From Acidaminococcaceae bacterium (GTDB lineage Bacteria > Bacillota > Negativicutes > Acidaminococcales > Acidaminococcaceae), in the NCBI GenBank assembly GCA_017554485.1, contig JAFZIG010000007.1:1-43385 (forward strand): a stretch of 43,385 nt of DNA. Direction: 5' to 3'. The notes under the pieces were generated by a model that worked only from the letters and a program-made list of their open reading frames with translations, did not search any database and was not told the DNA's origin. Positions 15,799-24,375 of the stretch are shown piece after piece. The translations under genes were made by a program, and so were the position numbers. Numbering within the stretch: the first letter of the stretch is position 1; each line of letters opens with the position of its first letter.

Positions 15799-17502
15799 TT
15801 ATGCTTTCTGTTTTTCAGCCCGGTTGATGGCGCACAGGATACCCAGCAGGGAAGCCACAACGATACCGCTGTGGATGCCTACGCCGAAAATGTGATTCCC
15901 GTCCGGTTTCTGAAGTTCGATATAGCATATAGCCTTGGCATTGGAGCCGACACTGATAGCATGTTCGTCGTAGTTGATAAACTGATAGCCGGTTACGCCT
16001 ACTTTAGTCAGCGCGTTAAAGAATGCGTCGATAGGACCGTTGCCTCTGCCCATCACATCGATCTTATTGCCGTCCACCGCAATAACGCCGGTAAAGAGCG
16101 TGGGATTGTCCGCTTCGGTATCTTCCGCAGACTGTTTTGCATACATAAAATGACGCTCAACCAGTTCGTATTTTCCTTTCAGGTCCACAAACTCCTTGTT
16201 GAACAGGGAAACAATCTGCACTTCATTCAGCTCATCGCCGTACGCGTCCGCCGCAGCTTTGACAATGTCGCCGAACTCAGGCTGCATGGCCTTGGGCATG
16301 CGGTAGCCTTTCGCCTGTTCCAGCACATAGGCCGCGCCGCCCTTGCCGGACTGGCTGTTGATACGGATGATGGGATCATACTGGCGGCTGATGTCTTCCG
16401 GATTGATGGGCAGGTACGGAACCTCCCAGTATTCCGTGCCGGTATTCTTCATATAATCAAAGCCTTTTTTGATAGCGTCCTGATGGGAACCGGAAAAGGC
16501 GGTGAAAGCAAGCTGTCCGGCATAAGGCTGCCGGGGCGGGATTTCCATCTTGGTGCACTCCTCATACACCCTGCCGACCGATAAAATGTCGTGGAAGTCC
16601 AGTTGCGGGTCCACACCCTGGGTGTACATGTTCAGCGCCACCGTGACGATATCCAGGTTACCGGTACGTTCCCCGTTGCCGAAGAGGCAGCCCTCGATCC
16701 GTTCCGCTCCTGCCAGCAGGCCCAGTTCCGCGCAGGCCACGCCCGTGCCCCGGTCGTTATGAGGATGCAGGCTGATGATGGCCGCTTCCCGGTTGGGCAG
16801 ATGCTTGATAAAATACTCAATCTGGTCCGCATAGGTATTGGGCGTGCACATTTCCACCGTGGCCGGCAGGTTGATGATGACAGGGTTTTCTTTCGTGGCG
16901 CCCAGCGCTTCCATAACTTCATGGCAGATGCGTACGGCAAAGTCCTGTTCTGTTCCCGTATAACTTTCCGGGGAATATTCATAGCGGATGTTCATGCCGC
17001 TGCGGGCCACTTCCTCTTCCGTCAACTGGCGGATCAGTTTCGCCCCTTCCACCGCGATGTCCACGATGCCGTCCATGTCCTTCTGGAAGACGATCTTGCG
17101 CTGCAGCGTTGATGTAGAATTGTAAAAATGAATGATTACGTTTTTCGCGCCCTTGACAGATTCAAAAGTCTTCTTGATCAGCTCCGGCCTGGCCTGCACC
17201 AGCACCTGCAGATAAACATCGTCCGGCACCAGGTTCTGTTCGATGAGAGTACGTATAATTTCATATTCCGTTTCCGAAGCCGACGGAAACCCGATTTCAA
17301 TTTCTTTAAAGCCGACATCGATCAGCATACGGAACATGCGCAGCTTTTCATGGAGCTGCATAGGCGTCACCAGCGCCTGGTTGCCGTCCCGCAGGTCTAC
17401 ACTGCACCAGATTGGTGCTTTGTCAATAATCTTTTCAGGCCATTCGCGATGTTCCAGCGGAATCTGTGCAAAGGGGATGTACTTCTTCAACGGTGCTTTC
17501 AT
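15799..17502 (-). CDS. leuA: 2-isopropylmalate synthase, long form
   Basis: 567 residues. Condenses acetyl-CoA with 2-oxoisovalerate, the first step of leucine synthesis. The HMGL-like TIM barrel has LRDGNQAL (37-44), FKEIEIGFPSAS and the metal HxH in SLHPHND. The C-terminal region (about 430-567) is the regulatory LeuA dimer domain that binds leucine. Length and the N-terminal preamble (YIPFAQIPLEHREWPEK) match the long LeuA2/yeast-like type rather than the short E. coli type. AGGAGAAGG precedes the ATG. Transcribed alone from a consensus promoter, away from leuCDB 17 kb downstream. No T-box is seen in its short leader. Confidence 0.95.
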   Translation of the reverse strand: MKAPLKKYIPFAQIPLEHREWPEKIIDKAPIWCSVDLRDGNQALVTPMQLHEKLRMFRMLIDVGFKEIEIGFPSASETEYEIIRTLIEQNLVPDDVYLQVLVQARPELIKKTFESVKGAKNVIIHFYNSTSTLQRKIVFQKDMDGIVDIAVEGAKLIRQLTEEEVARSGMNIRYEYSPESYTGTEQDFAVRICHEVMEALGATKENPVIINLPATVEMCTPNTYADQIEYFIKHLPNREAAIISLHPHNDRGTGVACAELGLLAGAERIEGCLFGNGERTGNLDIVTVALNMYTQGVDPQLDFHDILSVGRVYEECTKMEIPPRQPYAGQLAFTAFSGSHQDAIKKGFDYMKNTGTEYWEVPYLPINPEDISRQYDPIIRINSQSGKGGAAYVLEQAKGYRMPKAMQPEFGDIVKAAADAYGDELNEVQIVSLFNKEFVDLKGKYELVERHFMYAKQSAEDTEADNPTLFTGVIAVDGNKIDVMGRGNGPIDAFFNALTKVGVTGYQFINYDEHAISVGSNAKAICYIELQKPDGNHIFGVGIHSGIVVASLLGILCAINRAEKQKA

Positions 17503-17556
17503 TGCCTTCTCCTCTTTTCTTCCCTATATTATTAAGAAACAATGATTTTGTCGATA

Positions 17557-17585
17557 ATTATAACAATAAGCCAAGGATAAGTCAA
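17557..17585 (-). promoter_or_regulatory. Promoter of leuA
   Basis: Minus-strand -35 TTGACT (17580-17585), 17-bp spacer, -10 TATAAT (17557-17562), about 50 bp before the start codon. Confidence 0.85.
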
Positions 17586-17595
17586 ACCGAATTAT

Positions 17596-17624
17596 TTGAC
17601 CTGATGCGCTTTTTTTCATATAAT
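17596..17624 (+). promoter_or_regulatory. Promoter of the CorC-family gene
   Basis: + strand -35 TTGACC (17596-17601), 17-bp spacer, -10 TATAAT (17619-17624). It is divergent from the leuA promoter with the two -35 boxes only 10 bp apart. Confidence 0.85.
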
Positions 17625-17692
17625 TTATAAAACGTAATCGAAATAATTTACAACAATACACAATAACTGCATAAGGAAGTGTTTATTTTTTT

Positions 17693-18985
17693 ATGTTTTA
17701 CGAAAACGAACTGTACCATTATCTGGCTTTATTATTCTTTTTCCTGTGCGCCTCCGCGTTTTATTCTGCCTCGGAAACCGCCCTGTCCACGGTAAACAGG
17801 ATCCGCATAAAAAATCTGTCCCGCAACGGGGATAAAAATGCGGCAGGTATTTTAAAACTGCTGGATCATTTTGATGAAGTGCTGTCCACGATCCTGGTAG
17901 GAAACAACATAGTGAATATCGGTACCGCCTCCATCGCCACCCTGCTTTGTATCAAGCTTCTTGGTGATAACAACAGCGTATCCATCACTACAGCCTTGAC
18001 CACTATCGTAATCCTTATCGTAGGAGAAATTTCACCCAAAAGCCTGGCAAAAGAATACCCCGAAAAATTTCTGCTGACATTCCATAAAGTATTATGGTGG
18101 AATACCAGACTGTTTACCCCCTTGAACTATCTGTTCAAAAAACTGAAAGATCGTCTCCGTCATATGATCTCCGGCAAGGAAGCTGCAAAGCCGACCCTCA
18201 CGGAAGCCGAACTGAAAGTGATGGTGGACGAGGTCGAAAATGAAGGCACTATCAGCGAAGAGGAAAGCGACCTGATCAAATCAGCCATCGAGTTCAACGA
18301 CATCCGGGTCCGTGAGATTTACACGCCACGGGTGGACATGGTGGCCTGCAACATCACCGACAGCAACGCGGAAATCTACCGGCTGTTTACGACGAATCAT
18401 TTTACCCGTATCCCGGTGTTTGATGAAGAAGAAGACAATATCATAGGCCTGCTGCACTCCAGGGATTTTTATGATTCGTATTTAAAAAATCCGAAATTCA
18501 ATCTAAAGTCTATCATTAAGAATATCGCGTACGTACACCGCTCCACGAAAATTTCCCTGCTGCTGAAGAACCTTCAGCACAATAAGCTGCAGATGGCCGC
18601 TGTCATTGACAGTTACGGAAGCGTAGCCGGCATCGTCACGATAGAAGATATTATGGAAGAACTGGTAGGCGAAATCTGGGACGAGCACGATGACGCGGTC
18701 TCTGTTTTTCACAAACTGGGAAACCGCAGATATCTTGTTTCCTGCGACAGCAATTCCCGCAATGCCAGCCTCCGGGATCTGTTTGAGTACATCCAGCTCG
18801 ATTTTGACCTGTACAATCTGGAGAACCAGTCCATCAGCGGCTGGGTCATCGAGTCATTGGGCGAGATTCCCAAGAAAGGCGACTCCTTCACCTATCAGGA
18901 CCTGCATGTGGAAGTGGCGAAAGTAGATCAGCACCGGCTGAAGAAGATTATCGTGACGCATGTTGTGAATAATAAGAAAGTGTAA
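17693..18985 (+). CDS. CNNM/CorC family protein (hemolysin-C-like, CBS domains)
   Basis: 430 residues. An N-terminal CNNM/DUF21 membrane domain (about 1-185) has the FYSASETALSTVN and ILVGNNIVNIGTAS motifs. Then come two CBS domains (about 205-330; start IYTPRVDMVAC, end GIVTIEDIMEELVGEI) and a C-terminal CorC_HlyC domain (about 345-425). Relatives take part in Mg2+/Co2+ efflux at the inner membrane. AAGGAAG lies somewhat far (about 14 bases) from the ATG. It has its own promoter, divergent from leuA, and faces the calcium ATPase gene, with a repeat hairpin between them. Confidence 0.92.
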   Translation: MFYENELYHYLALLFFFLCASAFYSASETALSTVNRIRIKNLSRNGDKNAAGILKLLDHFDEVLSTILVGNNIVNIGTASIATLLCIKLLGDNNSVSITTALTTIVILIVGEISPKSLAKEYPEKFLLTFHKVLWWNTRLFTPLNYLFKKLKDRLRHMISGKEAAKPTLTEAELKVMVDEVENEGTISEEESDLIKSAIEFNDIRVREIYTPRVDMVACNITDSNAEIYRLFTTNHFTRIPVFDEEEDNIIGLLHSRDFYDSYLKNPKFNLKSIIKNIAYVHRSTKISLLLKNLQHNKLQMAAVIDSYGSVAGIVTIEDIMEELVGEIWDEHDDAVSVFHKLGNRRYLVSCDSNSRNASLRDLFEYIQLDFDLYNLENQSISGWVIESLGEIPKKGDSFTYQDLHVEVAKVDQHRLKKIIVTHVVNNKKV

Positions 18986-18996
18986 ACAAAAAAAGC

Positions 18997-19171
18997 AAAA
19001 GCGTACAAGGTTTAAGCAAAACGTCGGGAGTGTTTGTTAAAATTCCATGAGATGAAATGTGCCGCAGCGGCGAGACTGTCTGAGGGGCGAAGCCCCGAGT
19101 TTCGAAGCCGCAGGCACATGAGTCCATGGAATAACAAACACGTACGGTTTTGCGAAATCTTGTACGCTTTT
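18997..19171. repeat. Structured intergenic repeat, copy 1
   Basis: An imperfect palindrome of 175 bp filling the gap between two convergent stop codons. Outer arms pair at 18997-19009 with 19159-19171. Inside are ATTCCATG/CATGGAAT (19042-19049, 19125-19132), ATGTGCC/GGCACAT, GCGGC/GCCGC (19067-19071, 19107-19111) and a GGGGC-GAA-GCCCC tip (19084-19096). Copies 2 and 3 share the inner layout in the opposite orientation. It probably ends transcription from both sides. Confidence 0.85.
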
Positions 19172-19177
19172 TAGTTT

Positions 19178-21820
19178 TTATTTATTCGTTGGCGCGTTAT
19201 ATCCAAAATGCAGACGGAAGAGTTTCCGCAGCCAGTCCACAACGATGATGGAAACGGCGCAGAGCAGGACAAAGCTCCACTCCTGCCCGTTCAGGGGCGC
19301 CGTGCGAAGTACGCTGCCGCCAAAAAGCGTCAGCAGGAACTGGATTAAAACGATACCGCCCATGACCTGGAGAAAGCCCGGATTATCCGTAATATGGTCC
19401 AGCAGATCCGGTCCTTCCACCCTGACGTTAAACCCGTTGGCCACCGCCATGAAAATATAAGCGCAGAAAAAGCCGGTGTATGTATAGATATGATCCGGCG
19501 CGTCGCGGAAAAGAGAATCCACCCAGGGACTCTTATAAAACGCAATCGCCACCAGGGTCATCCACAAGCCGCTGATTACGATGGTAGACATCATTCCTTT
19601 GGAAACAATGGGACCGCCCCGCTCCTTCGGTTTTTCCTGCAAATATTTTTCCAGCGCAGGCTCGCCGCCAAAGGCTAATGCAGCCAGCGTGTCCATTACC
19701 AGGTTGATCCACAGGATCTGGATGATCGTCAGCGGTTTTTCCACGCCGATAAAAGGCGCGATAAAGTTGATCAGCACAGCTGAAAAATTAATGGACAGCT
19801 GAAACGTAATAAATTTGCATATCGAATTGTAAATGGTGCGACCATACAGGATAGCTTGTTTGATGGAAAGGAAATTGTCGTCCAGAATGACGATGTCACC
19901 GGCTTCTTTGGCAACTTCGGTGCCGCTGCCCATGGCAAAACCCACATCCGCCCGTTTCAGGGCCGGGGAATCGTTGACACCGTCACCGGTCATCCCCACT
20001 ACCAGGTTCATTTCCTGGGCAATAGTCACCAGACGCAGCTTATCCAGGGGCAGCGCACGGGATACTACACGGAGGAAGGGCAGATTGAGTTTTACTTCTT
20101 CATCCGACATTGCTGCCAGTTCCTGGCTGGTCCACACCTGATCCTCAGGCCGCCGCAGCAACCCGGCGTCTTTGGCTATAGCCACTGCAGTTTCTTTTCG
20201 GTCCCCGGTAATCATAACGATCTGCACGCCGGCTTCATGCACTTTTCTGATTGCTTCCACCGCTTCCGGACGTACTTCATCACGGATAGCCAGAATGCCT
20301 ACCAGCGCCAGTCCCTTTTTCGGCAGTGCCGAACCGGGAACGATTCCCCGGCAGGTACACAAAGCCAGCATACGAATGGCCCGTCCCGCCAGTTCCAGCA
20401 TCCTTTCATCCAGAGACTGCTTCATCGCTTCCGTAAAAGCAAGGCGGCGCCCTTCTCCGTCCCAGTAATATTCACACAGGGGAAGCAGGTTTTCCGGCGC
20501 GCCTTTGGCCAGTGTATATTCCCGGCTGCCCTGCACTCCTGCAAAAGAATACTTGTTAGCACTGTTAAATGGCACAAAGGTACTCCGCAGGGGAAGGCCC
20601 ACAGCACGGTAATCGCCAATATAACGGCTCAATGCCTGCTCGGTGATGTTTCCGCCCAAAATCTTCCCGTCTGCCACCGCTGCCGAAGTATTAAGGACCA
20701 CATTCTCATAGGTAAATTCTTTTATGGTGCGCGGCAGCTTTTCAAAAGAATCGTATTCTTTCCTGTCACCTGTGATAAAACCGACGACCTCCAGCTTCCC
20801 TTTGGTGATAGTACCCGTTTTGTCGGTAAACAACAGGTTTAAACTACCTGCCGTTTCAATCCCGTTCAGCTTGCGGACCAGTACATGGTCGTCCAGCATC
20901 TTCCGCATATTCAGGGAAGAAACGATGGCAATCATCAGGGGCAGTCCTTCCGGCACGGCCATAACGATGATGATGACAGCCAGGATCAGGGCCTGCACCA
21001 CATCGCTGAGGACCTGGGCCGTATTGGCAACATAAAGAGACCATCCGCCCGCCAGAAACATCTTGTGCAGCAGCACCGCGATAAAAATCAGCAGGCCTCC
21101 CGCATAGCCGAAATAACTGATCTTGTCTGCCAGGTTCTTCAGTTTCAGCTTCAGCGGGCTGTCCCGTTCCACTTCCTTCAATTCCTGCGTCAGTTGCCCG
21201 TAGACGGATGCGTCGCCGATTTTCTCCGCCCGCATCAGGCCCTGTCCTTCTACCACGACAGAACCGCGATACAGACAGTACGGATTCAGAAAATCTGTTT
21301 CCCCGCCCCAGGAAAAAGCAGGGGAAGCAGGCTTCTTGTCCGCTTCTTCGCTTTCCCCGTTCAGTGCGGCCTGATCCAGTTTCAGCGAGCCTTCCAGCAA
21401 AATACCGTCCACAGGGACTTTGTCGCCGCTTTCCAGCTGCACCGCATCCCCGACGACAATATCGTCAATGCGCAGTTTCACCGGCTGTCCGTCGCGCCAT
21501 ACCTTGCAGGTGATGCGGCTTGCTTCCTCCTGCAGCTTCTGGAAAGCATTTTCGTTACTGTACTCAGACCAGGTGGAAACAAAGGTCGCCAGTATAATGG
21601 CAACAAAAATACCCGCCGTCTCGATCCAGTCCGCATACCCCATATAAACGAAGCCCACGTTGATCAGCAGGGCCACTATCAGGATACGAATGATGGGATC
21701 CTGGAAATTGTCCAGCAGTTTTTCAAAAAAAGTCTGTTGCGGCGGTTTGCTTAACGCATTGTTGCCGTATTTTTTTAATGACTCTTCAGCCTCTTGGCTG
21801 GTAAGACCAATATTAGCCAT
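19178..21820 (-). CDS. Calcium-translocating P-type ATPase (PMCA type)
   Basis: 880 residues. An inner-membrane pump that exports Ca2+. N-terminal cation-ATPase domain, actuator with NGES (154-157), M4 with PEGLP (290-294), phosphorylation motif DKTGTIT with D333, P-domain MITGDRKETA and GDGVNDSPALK, then M6 WINLVMDTLAALAFGGEP, which matches PMCA-type calcium ligands (N and D). The frame is open to 21958, but those codons translate the upstream repeat element; the ATG at 21820 with CGGAG seven bases before it begins the normal LTSQEAEESLKKYGNNAL domain. Repeat copies 1 and 2 flank the gene in inverted orientation. Confidence 0.93.
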   Translation of the reverse strand: MANIGLTSQEAEESLKKYGNNALSKPPQQTFFEKLLDNFQDPIIRILIVALLINVGFVYMGYADWIETAGIFVAIILATFVSTWSEYSNENAFQKLQEEASRITCKVWRDGQPVKLRIDDIVVGDAVQLESGDKVPVDGILLEGSLKLDQAALNGESEEADKKPASPAFSWGGETDFLNPYCLYRGSVVVEGQGLMRAEKIGDASVYGQLTQELKEVERDSPLKLKLKNLADKISYFGYAGGLLIFIAVLLHKMFLAGGWSLYVANTAQVLSDVVQALILAVIIIVMAVPEGLPLMIAIVSSLNMRKMLDDHVLVRKLNGIETAGSLNLLFTDKTGTITKGKLEVVGFITGDRKEYDSFEKLPRTIKEFTYENVVLNTSAAVADGKILGGNITEQALSRYIGDYRAVGLPLRSTFVPFNSANKYSFAGVQGSREYTLAKGAPENLLPLCEYYWDGEGRRLAFTEAMKQSLDERMLELAGRAIRMLALCTCRGIVPGSALPKKGLALVGILAIRDEVRPEAVEAIRKVHEAGVQIVMITGDRKETAVAIAKDAGLLRRPEDQVWTSQELAAMSDEEVKLNLPFLRVVSRALPLDKLRLVTIAQEMNLVVGMTGDGVNDSPALKRADVGFAMGSGTEVAKEAGDIVILDDNFLSIKQAILYGRTIYNSICKFITFQLSINFSAVLINFIAPFIGVEKPLTIIQILWINLVMDTLAALAFGGEPALEKYLQEKPKERGGPIVSKGMMSTIVISGLWMTLVAIAFYKSPWVDSLFRDAPDHIYTYTGFFCAYIFMAVANGFNVRVEGPDLLDHITDNPGFLQVMGGIVLIQFLLTLFGGSVLRTAPLNGQEWSFVLLCAVSIIVVDWLRKLFRLHFGYNAPTNK

Positions 21821-21846
21821 GTAGTCTCCGATATAATATACGTAAA

Positions 21847-22036
21847 AATGATGCGGTAATGATAAGACATCGCAAAACCGTCCACGATTGCTATTCCATG
21901 GATTTATTCGCCTGTGGCTTCGAAACTCGGAGCTTCGCTCCTCAAACAGTCTCGCCACGGCCGGCTCATTTCATCTCATGGAATGACGCAATCGTTTCCG
22001 ATGTTTTGCTCATGTCTTGTCATTTCCCGCATCATT
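21847..22036. repeat. Structured intergenic repeat, copy 2
   Basis: A 190-bp imperfect palindrome. Outer arms AATGATGCGG (21847-21856) and CCGCATCATT (22027-22036), the latter reaching into the stop codon of the YbjN-like gene. Inner stems are ATTCCATG/CATGGAAT, GTGGC/GCCAC (21914-21918, 21954-21958) and the tip GGAGC-TTC-GCTCC (21929-21941). It lies 26 bp before the calcium ATPase start. Confidence 0.85.
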
Positions 22037-22568
22037 AATGTACAGGATGAATCGGTCTCTCATCCTGTTCTTCTTCCAGATTAACGGCTACCGGTCCGCC
22101 CACCACCGCAGGCAGACGCAGCAGTTCGCTTTCCAGATGCGGCTGAATCACGTTCAACAGCATAACTATAATTACTTCCGGATCAAAGGTCTCATCATTG
22201 GCAACCAGGCTGCAGTCCAGTTCCAGATTGCCGTCCGGGGTAATTACATACTTAAAGGCTCCGAAGCGATGATTCAGCTGATTGAGGTATTTCAGCAATT
22301 CTTTCTCATTATTTTCATTCACAACCTTACGGCCTAGCAGCACCTTGATCATCCCGTAAATGGAATCATTCAGCTGCACCTGGACAAACTGCTGCTGCCC
22401 GGCCGTCTGCAGCCCGCTGTAATAAACGACTGTGCGGAACTGGTCATCGAATTCTTCCTTATGAAAACCGCCAACTTCATGTTCCTTCATAAATGCGTCA
22501 AACTTTTCCGCCTTTACTCTGGGCGGATTCGTGTTATCCATCTGGTCTTTTAAACTTTCTAATGCCAT
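22035..22568 (-). CDS. YbjN-like small acidic protein
   Basis: About 177 residues, no signal peptide or membrane segment. The central part (MIKVLLGRKVVNENNEKELLKYLNQLNHRFGAFKYVITPDGNLELDCSLVAND) resembles the YbjN/type III chaperone-like fold, a two-layer domain often found in stress-linked or chaperone proteins. The role here is unknown. The frame begins at a GTG (22577) that is part of the ribosome site AGAGAGGTG, so the ATG at 22568 is chosen. It follows the ABC transporter gene by 53 bp and is probably the last gene of the RND/ABC operon. The family call is by pattern only. Confidence 0.7.
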   Translation of the reverse strand: MALESLKDQMDNTNPPRVKAEKFDAFMKEHEVGGFHKEEFDDQFRTVVYYSGLQTAGQQQFVQVQLNDSIYGMIKVLLGRKVVNENNEKELLKYLNQLNHRFGAFKYVITPDGNLELDCSLVANDETFDPEVIIVMLLNVIQPHLESELLRLPAVVGGPVAVNLEEEQDERPIHPVH

Positions 22569-22621
22569 GTTAAACACCTCTCTGTTTTTTTATTGTCTTT
22601 AATATTCTTAAATAAAAGATC

Positions 22622-24349
22622 CTATATTTCCTGCCAGTACAGGGAATGGTTTGTTTTATCCAAGTATAACACATTTTGATGATATTTGCTCAACGTACTG
22701 CGATGGCCTACGCTGACCAATGTAGTACGCTTCGCGTTTTCCAGCAGCAGCGTGTAAACTTTTGCTTCCGTTTCCTCATCCAATGCGGAAGACGCTTCAT
22801 CCAGGAACAGCCAAACCGGTTTATAAATCAGTGCCCTTACAAAGGCCAGGCGCTGTTGCTCGCCCACAGAAAGAACGTGACTCCAGTCCGCTTCCATATA
22901 CAGCTTGTCGTACAGGTAGCCGATGCAGCAGTCCTCCATCAGTGCTTTCAGCTCTTCATCCGTCCGGCTTTCCGTACCGGGATATAGCAGGGATTCTTTC
23001 AGTGTGCCCAGAGGCAGATAAGGCCGCTGAGGGATGAACATTAGCTTATCTTCTGACGGTATTTCCAGTGTGCCTTTTACATAAGGCCAGATACCTGCAA
23101 GAGCCCGCAACAATGTACTTTTGCCGCTGCCGGAAACGCCCTTGATCAGCACATTGGTCCCCGGTTTCAGCGTAAAGGAAACGTTTTGCAAAACAGCGGA
23201 CTCATCCGGCAGGGTTACAGACATATCCGTCGCTGTAATAGCGTCAATAGCACCAGGCTTACGCTGCAGATCCTGCTGGGCGTTTTCCTGCTTCACCTGC
23301 TCCATGTGGAGACCGAAGCCGGTAAGACGTTCTACCACAGCCTGCCATTCCGCAATGGAGGAGTACATCTCTACAAAATAAGAAAGGCTTTCCTGTACGC
23401 GGCCAAAGGCGCTGGAAATCTGCATCAGGCCGCCTAAGGTAATCTCTTTCGCCAGATAGCGGGGCATGGCCACCACCAGTGGAAAGATGATAGCGATCTG
23501 GGAGTACCAGCTGTTGAGCCAGGTGAGCTGCTTCTGTTTCTTGATGATACTCCAGAAATTATTCAGCAACAGGGAAAAACGTTTTTTAAAAACGCTGCCT
23601 TCATGCCCCTCGCCGCTGTAGAAAGCGACACTTTCCGCATTTTCACGCATACGCATCATGGCAAAACGGAAATCCGCTTCGTATTTTTGCTGCACAAAAT
23701 TCAGTCCTACCAGCTTATTGCCCACTTTATAGGTCAGCCAGGTACCCAGGATGGAATACAGCAGGGCCGTCCATACCAGATAACCCGGAATATGGATATC
23801 CATACCGGCAACTTTGAACTCCAGGGGACCGGACAAGTTATAAAGTATCAGGACAAAGGAAGCAAAGGTCGTAAAGGCTTTTAAAATACCGATACCGAAG
23901 CGCAGCGTATATTCCACAAACATGCGGACGTCTTCACTGATACGCTGGTCCGGGTTATCCGTAGCCGTCCCGAACATCTGCAGGCGGTAATAAGTTTTAT
24001 GCTCCAGCCAGTCGTCAATGTACTCATTGGTCAGCCAGCGGCGCCAGTTGATGATCAGGACCTGCTGCAGGTAAAAGGCGTACACAGCCAGTATGATATA
24101 GATGAAAGCCAGCCAGCAGAAGTGAAACAGTTCGGAAAAAATCTTATCTTTTTCATAGTTCTGCAGTGCGCTGTAAAAAATATTGTACCACTGGTTCAGC
24201 TGCACCAGCATGAACACCACGCCTAATGTCAGCGCGATGATGGCCAGCAGCAGCAGATAGGCCTTTTTCTTTTCCTCACTCTGCCAGTATGATTTGGTCA
24301 GTGCCCAGACGTTTTTTACAAAACGGACACTGTCGTCCATTTTCTGCAT
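22622..24349 (-). CDS. ABC transporter, fused permease and ATPase (SbmA/YddA-like)
   Basis: 575 residues. The N-terminal membrane domain (about 30-330) has the SbmA/BacA/ABCD character: NQWYNIFYSALQNYEKDKIF near the start, WRRWLTNEYIDDWL, then DNPDQRISEDVRMF, the usual loop of the family. The ATPase (about 370-575) has Walker A GVSGSGKST, signature LSVGEQQR and Walker B WLFLDEASSALDE. YddA-type proteins sit in the inner membrane; peptide or lipid substrates are known for relatives, but the cargo here is not evident. The ATG is 26 bp after the RND pump stop with GAAGGTG upstream, so it is cotranscribed with the pump. Confidence 0.9.
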   Translation of the reverse strand: MQKMDDSVRFVKNVWALTKSYWQSEEKKKAYLLLLAIIALTLGVVFMLVQLNQWYNIFYSALQNYEKDKIFSELFHFCWLAFIYIILAVYAFYLQQVLIINWRRWLTNEYIDDWLEHKTYYRLQMFGTATDNPDQRISEDVRMFVEYTLRFGIGILKAFTTFASFVLILYNLSGPLEFKVAGMDIHIPGYLVWTALLYSILGTWLTYKVGNKLVGLNFVQQKYEADFRFAMMRMRENAESVAFYSGEGHEGSVFKKRFSLLLNNFWSIIKKQKQLTWLNSWYSQIAIIFPLVVAMPRYLAKEITLGGLMQISSAFGRVQESLSYFVEMYSSIAEWQAVVERLTGFGLHMEQVKQENAQQDLQRKPGAIDAITATDMSVTLPDESAVLQNVSFTLKPGTNVLIKGVSGSGKSTLLRALAGIWPYVKGTLEIPSEDKLMFIPQRPYLPLGTLKESLLYPGTESRTDEELKALMEDCCIGYLYDKLYMEADWSHVLSVGEQQRLAFVRALIYKPVWLFLDEASSALDEETEAKVYTLLLENAKRTTLVSVGHRSTLSKYHQNVLYLDKTNHSLYWQEI

Positions 24350-24375
24350 AAGAACACCTTCATCTTGCCACTTAA

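Noticed and set aside
17503..17692. T-box or leader attenuator for leuA
   Set aside because: The leader is about 50 bases and lacks the T-box core and a hairpin with a T run.
21821..21958. N-terminal extension of the calcium ATPase by 46 residues
   Set aside because: The added codons translate the repeat element, resemble no ATPase, and a ribosome site supports the ATG at 21820.
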